Position numbers and translations under genes: made by a program. The notes beneath the pieces are model-generated. The model was given only the letters and a program-made list of their open reading frames with translations. It did not search any database and had not been told where the DNA came from. From Candidatus Omnitrophota bacterium (GTDB taxonomy: Bacteria > Omnitrophota > Gorgyraeia > Aquiviventales > Aquiviventaceae), in NCBI GenBank assembly GCA_030697665.1, contig JAUYPJ010000146.1:1-36045 (forward strand): a stretch of DNA of 36,045 bases, read 5' to 3'. Positions 24,145-33,562 of this stretch are shown piece by piece (positions within the stretch are counted from its first letter, which is position 1; each line of letters opens with the position of its first letter).

Positions 24145-27100
24145 AGCCGCAGGAGGTTCTCGTGGTTCTCCTTGGCGAGCGCGACCAGTTGCTGCGCCAG
24201 GTCACGTGCTTTGTGAGGTGGACAGACGCCATCCGTATCGAGGTCCCGCACCAACGTCCGAGTCAACAGGTCGCGCATGGCCTGGTTCTTCCAGAAGCCG
24301 ACCTTTCGTACTTCCTGACGGATACGCTCGACTATTCCCAGCGTGACCGTGAGCGCGGCTTTCCGCTGAGCCTCCGTCAATTCCCGGTCCTTGCCGCATT
24401 CCTCCAACACCAGTCGGACGAACGGCACCTGCACCTGAGAATCCAGGTCGGGGAAGTCATTCCGGTCACCCCGCTTCAACTCCTCGATAAACCTCCTCAA
24501 CTCACGTTCCAGGGCGTCCCAATCGTCTTTGAACCGCTGGAGAATCTCCTCAAGCTTCTCACTCATCTTCCGCGCGTAGGCCGGATTCTGATTGGAGAAA
24601 CCGATGATGTGGTAGCGCGCGGCGTGCTGCATTTGCGCGGCACGGGCGCGGCTGCTGGTTTGTGCCTGGAGCACCCTCTCGAACTCGTCGTCCGTGATGG
24701 TCATCGGGGGAATCTTCGGGTCCACGCCACGCGCCGACACATGGGCATTGATGAGCGCCCGCACCTTCTCCGCTACTCCGAGGAGATTCAGCACCGGGTC
24801 GCGATAGAGGTTGGCCGCCACCTTGTTGATAAAGCCGAGCAACTTCGCATCTCGGAAGACGTCGCCGGGGACTTCTGGTCGGTGCTCCAGGATGTTTAGC
24901 GTCTCATAGAACATCCGTAGCTTGTTGATGAAGTCGGCACGGATCTTCATATCTTCGAGCAACTGTACGCATCCGTTCACCTGGACCTGCAGGTTGGTGA
25001 TGCCGCGATCGGTGAACACCGCCACGGCACGCGCTCGGCGGTCGAGCAGCTTGGGCAGTTGCACGCTGATGTCGGTGAGCGTGCATTCGATATCTTCGCC
25101 GTCATAGTCCTTGAGCGCCTCGTTCAGGTGCCGCGCCACCCCGATGTAATCCACCACATAGCCGCACTTCTTCTGGCCGCAGGTGCGGTTCACGCGCGCG
25201 ATGGCCTGCATCAGGTCATGTGCAACGATCTTTCGGTCCAGGTAGAGCACCTGCTCAACGGGGGCGTCAAACCCCACGAGCAGCATGTTGTTGACGACGA
25301 GGAATGAAAGCGGGTCGGTCTTGTCCGTCTTCGCCGGCGTGAGCTTACGTTTGAAGCGCTGGATACGCTCATCCTGCTTGTCCTCGTCCGTCCAGTCCCA
25401 CCACGACTCTGGGTCATTATGGTTGGCGGAAAACACCGCAGCGATTTCCAGCACCCGTAGCTTCGGTAGCTCGCGATGCGCACAGACCAGAAAGCGCGTG
25501 TTCGCGTCGAGCTTCTCCACCTCGTCGTCGGGTAACGCCAGTATCGCTGCGGGAAGTGCTTCCAGCTGCGCCACCAGCGCCCGCCGCGCCTGCTCCAGCT
25601 GCTCGACGTAGGTAACTGCCGCCTGCCGGCTTGTGGCCACGACCTGTGCCTTGTAGCCCTCCGGTAGCACGACACCGACGTAGTGTCGGAGCATGTCGGA
25701 CGCCTTCTGCTCGATGAGCATCGGCGCCTCCAGCACGTCGCTTTCAGTCGCATACTTCGCTTTGATGATGGCCATCTCGTCAGGTTCGTAGTCGCGGAAC
25801 ATGTCCTCAAAGAGTTCATCCAGCCCAGGTGCGTCCTTTACCAGACCATCCGCCGTGCGACCTTCGTACAAGATCGGCACGGTCGCGCCGTCCAGCTCGG
25901 CCTCCGGCAGGAGATACTTGTCGATGAACTCGCCGAAGATCTCGCGGGTCTCGGTCTTCTCCTTGCTCAGGATGGGCGTACCGGTAAAACCGATGATCGC
26001 GGCGTTCGGTAGCGCCCTCCGCAGGTTCCGGTGCAGGCTGCGCGTGTGCGAGCGGTGTGCCTCGTCTACCAGCACAAGGATTTCCTCCGACTCGTTCAGG
26101 ACCGGAAACTCCTCGAAGTAGATGTTCTCCTCGAAGGTGACCTCCCTCTCGACCACGAGCTGGTCTTTGCCGGGTTTCTTTTCCTTGCGGACGATGGTCA
26201 TCGCTACCTTGTCGGCGGCGTCGCGCTGGGCCATGTCCTGATACTTTTGCAGCATGGCGAAGACGATGTCCGGTGTCGTTTCCTGTAGGATGCGCTGGGT
26301 GCGCGCCGTCGGCGACTCGCGCAACTTTGCGTCGTTATCATCAGGGCGCAGCGTTTCCCCGGAAAGCCGCGCCGTCTCGCGCAACTGCCTTTCGAGGTCG
26401 GTGCGGTCGGTAATGACCACCACCTTAAAGCGGTTGAGCCGCTGGACCATGCGCATCTTGCGCACGAGGAACACCATGCCGAGGCTCTTGCCCGAGCCCT
26501 GTGTGTGCCAGATGATACCTCCCCGCTCGTCTCGGGCTGCGCCCCGGGCGAGGGTACGACCTTCCTGCAGGCGCGCCACCGCTTTGTGAATGGAGCGGAA
26601 CTGTTGATAGCGCGCCACCACCTTGCGCGTCTTACCGTCTACCTGCTGGAAGACGGTGAAGTTATGGATCAGGTCGAGCAGGTGCGCCGGACGCAACATG
26701 CCGGCTACGAGAATCTGCTGGCTGTGTAGCGTACCACCCATACCTCGGAGCGGGGCGGGGCGCTGCTCCGGCTTGCGATAAAAGAGCGGGGTGCCGGCGC
26801 GCTCGGCTTGCTCCGGCCCCAGCGTTGCCAGTTCCTGCGCCGCCTCAACCTGTTCAGGTGAGGCCGATAGGACGCCCAACTCCTCCGCCACTGTGCTCAG
26901 CGGCACCGGGCTGGTGTCCGCCCATTCCAGATACGCCTCCGGCGGCGCGCCGATGGTGGCCGCGCGAGCCTCAAAGAAGTTGCTGGCGAGGAGGAGCTGG
27001 TTGGTGTGAAAGAGCCGCTCCACACCCTCGTTCTCAGTGTAGAGCGTGGGAAGCAGCTCCTTGTGCTGATTCGAGTAGCGCAGGAGCTGGTTGATAGCTT

Positions 27101-27629
27101 CCTGCAACGGGTTCTGGGTGCCGGGACTCTTGAACTCCGTCACCACCACCGGGATACCGTTGACGAACAGCACGGCGTCCGGGATGACATGGCCGCGCCC
27201 ACTCGTTAGTTCTACTTTGAACTGGTTGATGACGAGCAAGTCGTTGTTTGTTGGACTCTCGAAATCAATGAACCGCACCGGCTGCGGGCGTCCCTGGTTC
27301 CAGTCTGATAGGCCGTCGGCCACGGTCCCCTTGAGCAACAACTCCGTCGCCGACTGGTTGATCTCCATCAGCCGGTGACCGGCTGCCTGTTCCAGATCGC
27401 GGATGGCGCGGGCGATGCGCGCCTCATCCAGCCACGGCTGGCCGTCACGCAAGTTGAGCTTGCGCAGCGCCGCCGCGAGCCGGCCCTTGAGCAGCACCTC
27501 ACGAGAGCTAGTTCGCTCGGTCGTCTCCGGCAGATCGGGATCGCCCTCGATCCACTGCCAGCCCATGCGTTCAAGCTGCTGGCAGAAGGGCTTCTCGACG
27601 AGGTCGTATTCCCACTGGATCTTACTCAC
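24141..27629 (-). CDS. hsdR: type I restriction enzyme R subunit
   Basis: 1162 residues. N-terminal nuclease: Asp151 ('VIPDAVLF') and Glu165-Lys167 ('VTEFKSPG'). SF2 motor: Walker A TQGSGKS (376-382), 'TDRTDLE' (motif Ia), DEAH at 522-525, 'GFTGTPI' (motif III), 'MQAIARVNR' (motif VI). It translocates DNA and cleaves unmodified DNA as part of the HsdR2M2S complex. Starts with GTG 27629, overlapping the hsdS stop. Full length and intact. Confidence 0.95.
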   Translation of the reverse strand: MSKIQWEYDLVEKPFCQQLERMGWQWIEGDPDLPETTERTSSREVLLKGRLAAALRKLNLRDGQPWLDEARIARAIRDLEQAAGHRLMEINQSATELLLKGTVADGLSDWNQGRPQPVRFIDFESPTNNDLLVINQFKVELTSGRGHVIPDAVLFVNGIPVVVTEFKSPGTQNPLQEAINQLLRYSNQHKELLPTLYTENEGVERLFHTNQLLLASNFFEARAATIGAPPEAYLEWADTSPVPLSTVAEELGVLSASPEQVEAAQELATLGPEQAERAGTPLFYRKPEQRPAPLRGMGGTLHSQQILVAGMLRPAHLLDLIHNFTVFQQVDGKTRKVVARYQQFRSIHKAVARLQEGRTLARGAARDERGGIIWHTQGSGKSLGMVFLVRKMRMVQRLNRFKVVVITDRTDLERQLRETARLSGETLRPDDNDAKLRESPTARTQRILQETTPDIVFAMLQKYQDMAQRDAADKVAMTIVRKEKKPGKDQLVVEREVTFEENIYFEEFPVLNESEEILVLVDEAHRSHTRSLHRNLRRALPNAAIIGFTGTPILSKEKTETREIFGEFIDKYLLPEAELDGATVPILYEGRTADGLVKDAPGLDELFEDMFRDYEPDEMAIIKAKYATESDVLEAPMLIEQKASDMLRHYVGVVLPEGYKAQVVATSRQAAVTYVEQLEQARRALVAQLEALPAAILALPDDEVEKLDANTRFLVCAHRELPKLRVLEIAAVFSANHNDPESWWDWTDEDKQDERIQRFKRKLTPAKTDKTDPLSFLVVNNMLLVGFDAPVEQVLYLDRKIVAHDLMQAIARVNRTCGQKKCGYVVDYIGVARHLNEALKDYDGEDIECTLTDISVQLPKLLDRRARAVAVFTDRGITNLQVQVNGCVQLLEDMKIRADFINKLRMFYETLNILEHRPEVPGDVFRDAKLLGFINKVAANLYRDPVLNLLGVAEKVRALINAHVSARGVDPKIPPMTITDDEFERVLQAQTSSRARAAQMQHAARYHIIGFSNQNPAYARKMSEKLEEILQRFKDDWDALERELRRFIEELKRGDRNDFPDLDSQVQVPFVRLVLEECGKDRELTEAQRKAALTVTLGIVERIRQEVRKVGFWKNQAMRDLLTRTLVRDLDTDGVCPPHKARDLAQQLVALAKENHENLLRL

Positions 27630-28840
27630 GGAGCGCCCTCCGTGGCGAAAAGCGAATCCGGCACGCGGACGCGGCCGGTGAGCAGGTCGGTCATGAGGCC
27701 GGATTTCAGAGCGTTCAGCTTTCCGAAGACTCCGGATTCAGCATCGATGTCGTTGTTGACCGAGCCGATAGCCGCAAGGATCCGCTCTTGCTCAGGAATA
27801 CCAGGCAGTGCGACGACAATCTGCTCCACGATGGCGGTGTTGATGTTTGCTTGCGTTCCTGTCTGACCAGCTAGCGCGATCCTCTGGCGATTGTGATTCA
27901 GGAGCATTGCAAGGAAGTTAGGCGTGACGCCTCCCTCGTGCTGATCGAACACTACGAACCCGTCGTGAATGCACGCCTCCATCCCACAAACAATCGCCAG
28001 CCCGACGGTCGCTGCGATACTCATCAGCACCTGCTCGGGGTAGACGTTCACGCTGCGTTCGACGCCAGACGGCGAGAGTCTCTGCTCAGTGGCCAGCAGT
28101 CGATGCGATGAGCGTGTGACATCTGCGATGCGCACCCACCCAGGACCAACATCGGTAAACCAATGCGGGTCGTCGATAGGCCGAGGGCTAGCACCCCGCC
28201 GAATCCGAGCCACATCGCCAAGGCGCGTTACCGTCCACTCCCTTGGAATCCGCCCCAGCGGGGCGTTTTGGAACTGCTCGGGGTGGGCGATGGGGTCGCG
28301 GAGCTGGCCGTGGTCGTCGAGACCGCGGGTGAGGAGGTCGTTGAGCAGGCCAGCGCGCACCTGCTTGAGCTTCGCAATCACGGCCTCCGTCTTTGCAATC
28401 GCGTCGTCCACCGTGTCCAGCACCGCCGAGATGCGGGATTGGTCAGGTGGATCTGGCAGTGGCGCTTGGACTTCGTAGACGTCGTTACGGTTGAGTCCAG
28501 GGACCCCAGTTGCGGCATCGAGGCGCTTGAGATTGATCAAGCTGAGAAGCCAGTAGATCCAGCGCAGCGATGCTCCGTCCTTCGGCACCACGTAGTAGGC
28601 AGTATCGATCGGCCAGAAGGGCTCAGGACTCCAGCATACCCGCCCAACCGACCCTTTACGGCCCACCACGATGCCAGAGCCTTCGATCAAGTAGCGTGAG
28701 TGCCGTCCAACAACCCCGTTCGACCCAAAGACGGGGAAACCCACGCCTGTGCGCAGCGCCTCCGGCAACGCTGATCCGTACTCCAAGCTGAGCACTGCGC
28801 CAAGCGGTGCCTTCGGAAAGTGGCGTGGCGTCTCACTCAT
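27626..28840 (-). CDS. hsdS: type I restriction enzyme S (specificity) subunit
   Basis: 404 residues. Two target-recognition halves, about 1-160 and 190-370, each ending in a coiled-coil helix ('ISAVLDTVDDAIAKTEAVIA' and 'ILAAIGSVNNDIDAESGVFG'), as in all HsdS. The central 'KLKQVRAGLLNDLLTRG' and the C-terminal 'KLNALKSGLMTDLLTGRV' are conserved spacer repeats. ATG 28840 overlaps the hsdM stop as TGATG; the frame also has a TTG one codon up. Confidence 0.93.
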   Translation of the reverse strand: MSETPRHFPKAPLGAVLSLEYGSALPEALRTGVGFPVFGSNGVVGRHSRYLIEGSGIVVGRKGSVGRVCWSPEPFWPIDTAYYVVPKDGASLRWIYWLLSLINLKRLDAATGVPGLNRNDVYEVQAPLPDPPDQSRISAVLDTVDDAIAKTEAVIAKLKQVRAGLLNDLLTRGLDDHGQLRDPIAHPEQFQNAPLGRIPREWTVTRLGDVARIRRGASPRPIDDPHWFTDVGPGWVRIADVTRSSHRLLATEQRLSPSGVERSVNVYPEQVLMSIAATVGLAIVCGMEACIHDGFVVFDQHEGGVTPNFLAMLLNHNRQRIALAGQTGTQANINTAIVEQIVVALPGIPEQERILAAIGSVNNDIDAESGVFGKLNALKSGLMTDLLTGRVRVPDSLFATEGAP

Positions 28841-31488
28841 CAATACCCCAATTTCTCGACGAGGTTATCGAGGGTGCTGGTTAGCGCCCCACGATCGGCG
28901 CTCAACGCGGTTAGCGTTACCCGATACTTGCCCCATAGCCCTTCGATGAAGCGCACCAATTCCTGCCGCTTCTCGCCCACGGCGGTATCGAGCCCGGCCT
29001 GCACATCCTGTGCGAAGAGTTCGAGCACGAGGGTGCGCTTCCCGTCGTCGCGTATCACGGCGCAACGGGCCTTGAGCTCGTCCACGAAGGCAGCGGTCAG
29101 CTCGCGATAGCGAGCACGAGCCGCGGCGAGGTCGGTCTTAATCATCTGCTCGTAGGGCGCGAGCGCCGCTTCGATTTGTGCGAGCTGGTCGAGCACGGGC
29201 TGGAGCGCGACCCGGGCCTGCGTGGTGGCGCGGCGGTCGGCGTCGGTGGCGCGGGCCTTGGCGGCGGCGGTCTCCAGCTTCTTGAAGTCCTTGAGGGCGT
29301 CCTTATGCTCGGCCTTCAGCTCGCGCGTCTGGCGGTCGAGGTCTTTGGCGTAGTTCCAGTTGGCCAGTTCCTCCTCGTCGGCGTCGTCCGGGGCGTTACT
29401 CTGCTCGAAAGCTTCTTTCTTACCCTTGAGCCGGGCGATGTCGGCGCGGGCCTGGGCGACCTGTTCCAGGTAGTCGGCCATGGTGTGGCGGATGAGCTTG
29501 TGGCCGAATGGGTCGAAGGTGGGGCCAGCGGCCTCATCGTCCTCTACCGCATCGGAAATAGCATCCACCCAGCCGTCGATCACGCCGGGGAAGCCGTTCT
29601 CAAGCAGGGTCTTGAAGTCGGGCAGCGTATCGGTCCACCAGGTGGCGATGACGCCCGCGAGCTTGAAGCGGTCGAGCACGGCGAGCGGCGAGAGCGCGGC
29701 GACGAAGGTGTCGAGAAAATCGGTGCGCACGGCGTTAAGGTCGCGGCGCGCGGGCAGGCCGGCGAGGCGCGGCGCATGTGCCGCCCACCAGGCGGTAAGG
29801 GCGTCGCGCAGGGTCTGGGCACGGGCCTGGACTCCGGCATCGTTATCGATGAGCGGGCGGAGCGCGGCGCGGTCGGTGATCGCGGGGGCGAAATCGAAGT
29901 AAACGGTGTCGTCTGCCCGCGCGGCGAAGACGCGGGATGCGTCGAAGCCTATCGCCTCGAACAGCGCCCGCTTCGCTTCCACTTCCGCCACGGGTACGCC
30001 GCCTTGTAGATGGGCGCGCACGTCGTGGGGCTCGGGCGGCGGGGAGTTGTCCACGTAGCGGCGGATATTGAGGTTCCAGTCATTGGCCGGGCCGCCAATC
30101 TCCTCCAGTGGTACGCGTCGGGCGTAGCCAGGCACGTCCTCAAAGCGGTCGAAGGTCGAGACGATCTTCTCGACATGCTCGGGACGTAGGTAGTTCTGCG
30201 CGCGGCCGGCGTAGAACTCGGCATCGGCATTGATGAACAGCACCTGGCCGCGGCGAGCTTGTGGCTTGTTCGGGTTAGGCGACTGGCCGGTGAGGTTGGG
30301 GCGCATGACCAGGATGCAAGCTGGGATACTCGCGCCATAGAAGAGGTTCTGCGGCAGTCCGATGATGGCCTCGATGAGGTCCTGTTCGAGGAATTTCTTC
30401 CGGATCTCCTTCTCCGCGCCGCCACGGAACAGCACCCCATGAGGCATGACTGTGGTGACTATGCCGCCCGGCTTACAGACGGCGAGCATGTGCTGGGCGA
30501 ACATGAGGTCGCCTTTCTTGCCTGTGGTCGGACACCAACCCCACCGGAAGCGCTCGGGGAATTCCATGTTGCTCTTCGTGTAGTTCTGGCTGAATGGCGG
30601 ATTGGCGATGACGCGGTCAAAACGCTCCAATTCGCCACCCTCGCGGTGCATGGGGTGAAGCAGCGTGTCCTGGAGTTGGATGTCGGCTCCCGGCACGCCG
30701 TGCAGCAGCATGTTGAGCTTGCAGATGGACCAGGCTGAGGCGTCATTCACTTGGCCGCACAGGCGCAGGTCAGTGGGGTCTCCGCCGGACTGCTCGATGA
30801 ACTCACGGCTGATAATGAGCATGCCTCCTGAGCCGCAGGTGGGATCGTAGACGCTCAGGCCGGGCCGCGGATTGAGGATGCGCACCATCATACGGATCAC
30901 GTCGCGCGGTGTGAAAAAGTCCCCGCCCTTCTTACCCGCCGACTCGGCAAACATGTTAATGAGGAACTCGTAGGCCGAGCCGAGCAGATCGGAGAACTGG
31001 AAGTCCTCGTTGCGTAGTGGATAGCGGCTGAAGTGGCGGACCAGGTCCTTGCAGGCGTCATCGGAGACGATCCGCTTGTTGCTCTGCATGCGCATGAAGC
31101 TGATGTGGTCGAGGACATGCTCGAGCGACTCGTTCGCCTCACTCAGCGCGCCAAGGGCCTTGTCCAAGATGCTGCCATAGGGTCCGGATGCGTCACTCAG
31201 GCGGCTTTGCAGGTAACGCCAGCGGGAGCGCTCGGGGACGAAGAAGCCGTCGTAGTAGTCGGCGTTCTCACCGTATTCGGTTTCCGCCTCCTCCTTGACC
31301 ATGCCCTGTTCAACTTTGCGGCCGACGATCTTTTCGCGTTCGGCGTCAAAGACATCGGAGCAGCGCTTCAGGAAGAGCATCCCGAAGATGTAGTCCTTGT
31401 AGGTCGCGGCATCTAAGCCCTCTTGGCGAAGCCGATCGGCGGCCGCGTAGAGGTGACGTTCAAGCTTGGCGAGAGAGAGCTTGGGCAT
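28840..31488 (-). CDS. hsdM: type I restriction enzyme M subunit, long form
   Basis: 882 residues, much longer than the common 500-residue HsdM. N-terminal HsdM helical domain (1-140), SAM motif 'DPTCGSGG' (215-222), catalytic 'NPPF' (296-299) of an N6-adenine methylase. From about 510 on there is an extra 370-residue helical region, including a long Lys/Glu/Ala coiled coil (about 680-800), present in a subset of HsdM. The gene overlaps the HTH regulator by 29 bp and hsdS by 3 bp. Confidence 0.93.
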   Translation of the reverse strand: MPKLSLAKLERHLYAAADRLRQEGLDAATYKDYIFGMLFLKRCSDVFDAEREKIVGRKVEQGMVKEEAETEYGENADYYDGFFVPERSRWRYLQSRLSDASGPYGSILDKALGALSEANESLEHVLDHISFMRMQSNKRIVSDDACKDLVRHFSRYPLRNEDFQFSDLLGSAYEFLINMFAESAGKKGGDFFTPRDVIRMMVRILNPRPGLSVYDPTCGSGGMLIISREFIEQSGGDPTDLRLCGQVNDASAWSICKLNMLLHGVPGADIQLQDTLLHPMHREGGELERFDRVIANPPFSQNYTKSNMEFPERFRWGWCPTTGKKGDLMFAQHMLAVCKPGGIVTTVMPHGVLFRGGAEKEIRKKFLEQDLIEAIIGLPQNLFYGASIPACILVMRPNLTGQSPNPNKPQARRGQVLFINADAEFYAGRAQNYLRPEHVEKIVSTFDRFEDVPGYARRVPLEEIGGPANDWNLNIRRYVDNSPPPEPHDVRAHLQGGVPVAEVEAKRALFEAIGFDASRVFAARADDTVYFDFAPAITDRAALRPLIDNDAGVQARAQTLRDALTAWWAAHAPRLAGLPARRDLNAVRTDFLDTFVAALSPLAVLDRFKLAGVIATWWTDTLPDFKTLLENGFPGVIDGWVDAISDAVEDDEAAGPTFDPFGHKLIRHTMADYLEQVAQARADIARLKGKKEAFEQSNAPDDADEEELANWNYAKDLDRQTRELKAEHKDALKDFKKLETAAAKARATDADRRATTQARVALQPVLDQLAQIEAALAPYEQMIKTDLAAARARYRELTAAFVDELKARCAVIRDDGKRTLVLELFAQDVQAGLDTAVGEKRQELVRFIEGLWGKYRVTLTALSADRGALTSTLDNLVEKLGY

Positions 31489-31693
31489 TGGGCGGAGGAT
31501 ATTTCCTTTCCGAGCGATTCGCAGAGAGCATCTTCTTGATGTGATACTCGTGGATCTGGCCGGGCTTCATGTGGCGATTGAGCCAGCGGTTGACGGTTTG
31601 GAAGGTGACGCCGAGCTTCTTGGCGAGCTGCGGTTGGCTGAGCCTGTGTTCAAGGCGGTAGGTATTGAGCTGGTCAATGAGGTCTTGAGGCAT
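31460..31693 (-). CDS. small XRE-like HTH regulator of the hsd operon
   Basis: 77 residues. 'LSQPQLAKKLGVTFQTVNRW' is a classic HTH of the XRE/lambda-repressor type. The start ATG 31693 lies only about 6 nt from the predicted transcription start and has no Shine-Dalgarno, so the transcript is probably leaderless, as with many restriction controller (C) proteins. It overlaps hsdM by 29 bp. It probably times expression of the restriction system. Confidence 0.78.
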   Translation of the reverse strand: MPQDLIDQLNTYRLEHRLSQPQLAKKLGVTFQTVNRWLNRHMKPGQIHEYHIKKMLSANRSERKYPPPNAQALSRQA

Positions 31694-31705
31694 GGATTCA
31701 TCGCT

Positions 31706-31734
31706 AGCATATAACGAGCTATAACTCCTGTCAA
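31706..31734 (-). promoter_or_regulatory. promoter of the HTH-hsd operon
   Basis: On the minus strand -35 TTGACA (31729-31734), 17-bp spacer, -10 TATGCT (31706-31711). The spacer contains an imperfect palindrome GAGTTATAGCTC and ATAAC direct repeats, likely the binding site of the small HTH protein. Confidence 0.8.
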
Positions 31735-31789
31735 GCTAGGCAGTTGTCCCCACTCAACAAGTGGACACCAATGAAGCTGATGGCGCTAC

Positions 31790-32539
31790 TCACACGTCTT
31801 GCCAGGCGTCGCAATGCCTCCGGTAGGGACAACTCGGGCAGGTGAAGTTGGGGTTGGGATAGAACAGGCTGGACTGGATCCCTTTGGCGACGTAGCCCAG
31901 GAGCTTAAGGAAACGGGTGTGGTCGGCTGGCTGGCGGGTGGTTTCCAGCTGGAGGATCTTCGGAGTCTTGGTGCGGACCGCGACGTCGAGACGTAGCGAC
32001 GACTCCGGCTGGCCCTGGGTGGTCTGATGCGCCAGGGAGTAGGCGGTCAGTTGGAGGTCCTGCGCCACCTGCTCAGGGCTGGGGGCGCGCTTGGTGGTCT
32101 TGTGGTCGATGACGCGATCCTGAATGTCCACCAGGTCGATCTTGCCTTTGAAGGTATAGGGGACGTTGGCGAAGGTGAGCTCAAAGGGCTGCTCCACCGC
32201 CTTGGGCTGGATGGTGGGGGCGACGGTGGGATGGTAGACCCCAAGAATGTTGATCCCTTCGTCCTTGATCTGCCCGGGCTTCTCGTCCTCGTCAAAGGCC
32301 GTCTCCTTGGCTTCTTGCTCCCAGGCGTCGCTGAAGGCGTCGGTGACGTGGCTCAAGGGCAGGTCTTGTTGCGTGGCGATCTTCTGCGTGAAGTTGGTTT
32401 CTAGGGCCGCGTGGACGGAGCGGCCCAGGGTGAGCTCGCTGGATGGCGGCGCTGGCAGGCGCTTGATGTAGCGGTAGAAATACTTGAGCGGGCACAAGAG
32501 GTAGAGCTTAACCTGGCTGACGGACAGATGGTCAATCAT
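31790..32539 (-). CDS. RecB/Cas4-like PD-(D/E)XK exonuclease with Fe-S cluster
   Basis: 249 residues. Cys16 ('LLCPLKYFY') with Cys234-x2-Cys237-x5-Cys243 forms the four-Cys Fe-S clamp of AddB/Cas4. Nuclease residues: His43, Asp135 ('KGKIDLVD'), Asp145-His-Lys147 and the QLTAY motif at 163-167. The complete set suggests an active 5'-end-processing or DNA-trimming nuclease. No cas gene or CRISPR array is nearby, so it is a free-standing phage- or plasmid-type nuclease. It ends 96 bp upstream of the HTH gene, with the hsd promoter between. Confidence 0.88.
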   Translation of the reverse strand: MIDHLSVSQVKLYLLCPLKYFYRYIKRLPAPPSSELTLGRSVHAALETNFTQKIATQQDLPLSHVTDAFSDAWEQEAKETAFDEDEKPGQIKDEGINILGVYHPTVAPTIQPKAVEQPFELTFANVPYTFKGKIDLVDIQDRVIDHKTTKRAPSPEQVAQDLQLTAYSLAHQTTQGQPESSLRLDVAVRTKTPKILQLETTRQPADHTRFLKLLGYVAKGIQSSLFYPNPNFTCPSCPYRRHCDAWQDV

Positions 32540-32601
32540 TGGAAGGCCCTCCCGGGCCCCGACGGGAAAAGCCGCCGGGGCCCTGGTGAGGCGCTCTGGG
32601 A

Positions 32602-33003
32602 TCAGAGCGCCATGAGCTCCTCGATCTTCCCCGACGCCTCACCCATCGTGAGGTCGGTGAAGTCATCGAACCGCTTGCCCTTCTGCCGGGCCAGCCGCCT
32701 GAGGAGGCCCAGCTGCTTGCTGGTGGCCGGCAGGGTGGGGTCTTTGATCTGCGGCTTGCGGCCGTTCCCGTTGGCCGGAGCCGCCGGCGGGGTCGCCACT
32801 GGTTGCGGGACGGTGACCGTCGTGGCGGGCTGCGGCGACGGCTTGATACCCGCCAGCTGCCGCTGGACCGCCTCCTTCGCTAGGCGGAAGAGTTCATCCA
32901 CCGCCTGCGGCGCATGCGCCGAGGGCACGTCGCCCATCGTCTCGAAGGTGACGGAGTACATGTCCCCGTTCGCCTTGTAGCCGTAGTTCGCCAAGATCCG
33001 CAT
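32602..33003 (-). CDS. small protein with a C-terminal 'ATSKQL' motif, phage/plasmid type
   Basis: 133 residues from ATG 33003, which follows AGGAGGG about 9 nt upstream. A short alpha/beta N-terminus, a Pro/Ala linker (60-90) and a C-terminal helical hairpin 'ATSKQLGLLRRLARQKGKRF' with '(T)MGEASGKIEEL'. This hairpin is a recurring module of phage and plasmid replication or recombination proteins. The frame is open upstream to ATG 33225, which would add 74 basic residues and overlap the next zinc gene by 4 bp; I cannot exclude that longer form. It sits 62 bp from the Cas4-like nuclease. Confidence 0.65.
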   Translation of the reverse strand: MRILANYGYKANGDMYSVTFETMGDVPSAHAPQAVDELFRLAKEAVQRQLAGIKPSPQPATTVTVPQPVATPPAAPANGNGRKPQIKDPTLPATSKQLGLLRRLARQKGKRFDDFTDLTMGEASGKIEELMAL

Positions 33004-33221
33004 TGCGAAAACCCTCCTGTGTTGTGTCCACTGTCTGGTTGAAACGCCATACCTCCCGTCGTGCCACCTGAAGCTGCGCCCGTGTCGCCTCACCTCCTTT
33101 TGGCGCGCAACCCGTGCCGCCGCTTGATGGGGACGGCGGAGCGACCGCGTCACGATGAGTCTGCCCGCCCCCCACAGGCGGATGACCGTGTCGAGGAGCC
33201 GGAAGACGGGGGCTTCAGCGC

Positions 33222-33410
33222 TCATCGCCCCCTCCGCGCCACCAGCCCGAGTCGGCGGTAGAGCCGCTGCGTGGCCTTCGCGTAGGGCTGATGCTCCCGC
33301 TGCACCAGCGCCGAATAGCAGCGCGCGCAGACCATGAGGCCGGCGTGCCCGGCGACGACGTAGCGGCTCAGGCCCTCGGCGGGCTGCCGGCAGAGCCCGC
33401 AGCGCAGCAT
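33222..33410 (-). CDS. small zinc-ribbon protein
   Basis: 62 residues. 'CGLC' and 'CARC' 20 residues apart make a four-Cys zinc knuckle, followed by a basic helical tail. Start ATG 33410 overlaps the previous stop (TGATG). One of a run of tiny zinc genes typical of phage early regions. Function unknown. Confidence 0.6.
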   Translation of the reverse strand: MLRCGLCRQPAEGLSRYVVAGHAGLMVCARCYSALVQREHQPYAKATQRLYRRLGLVARRGR

Positions 33411-33562
33411 CAGCGCCTCCCGCCGAGCTGTGCGGTGCGGGTGAGGCGCGCGACGCCACACCGCGCACAGCGCCAGAGCGACCGCTGCGAGCCGTCCGGC
33501 CGCAGCCACCAGCCGGCCCGCTGCCAGCGGTGGCCAACGACCCAACACAGGAGGGCGCGCAT
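33410..33562 (-). CDS. small DUF1660-like zinc protein
   Basis: 50 residues from ATG 33562, which overlaps the preceding TAA. 'CWVVGHRWQR' and 'WRCARCG' give the C-x3-GHxW ... W-x-CxRCG pattern of DUF1660, a family of tiny prophage proteins. Function unknown. Confidence 0.55.
   Translation of the reverse strand: MRALLCWVVGHRWQRAGWWLRPDGSQRSLWRCARCGVARLTRTAQLGGRR

Noticed and set aside
33004-33537. Upstream extension of the 133-residue gene to 33537
   Set aside because: Beyond 33225 the peptide is Arg/Ala-rich shadow of the zinc-finger gene; ATG 33003 has a good ribosome binding site. The form from 33225 stays possible.
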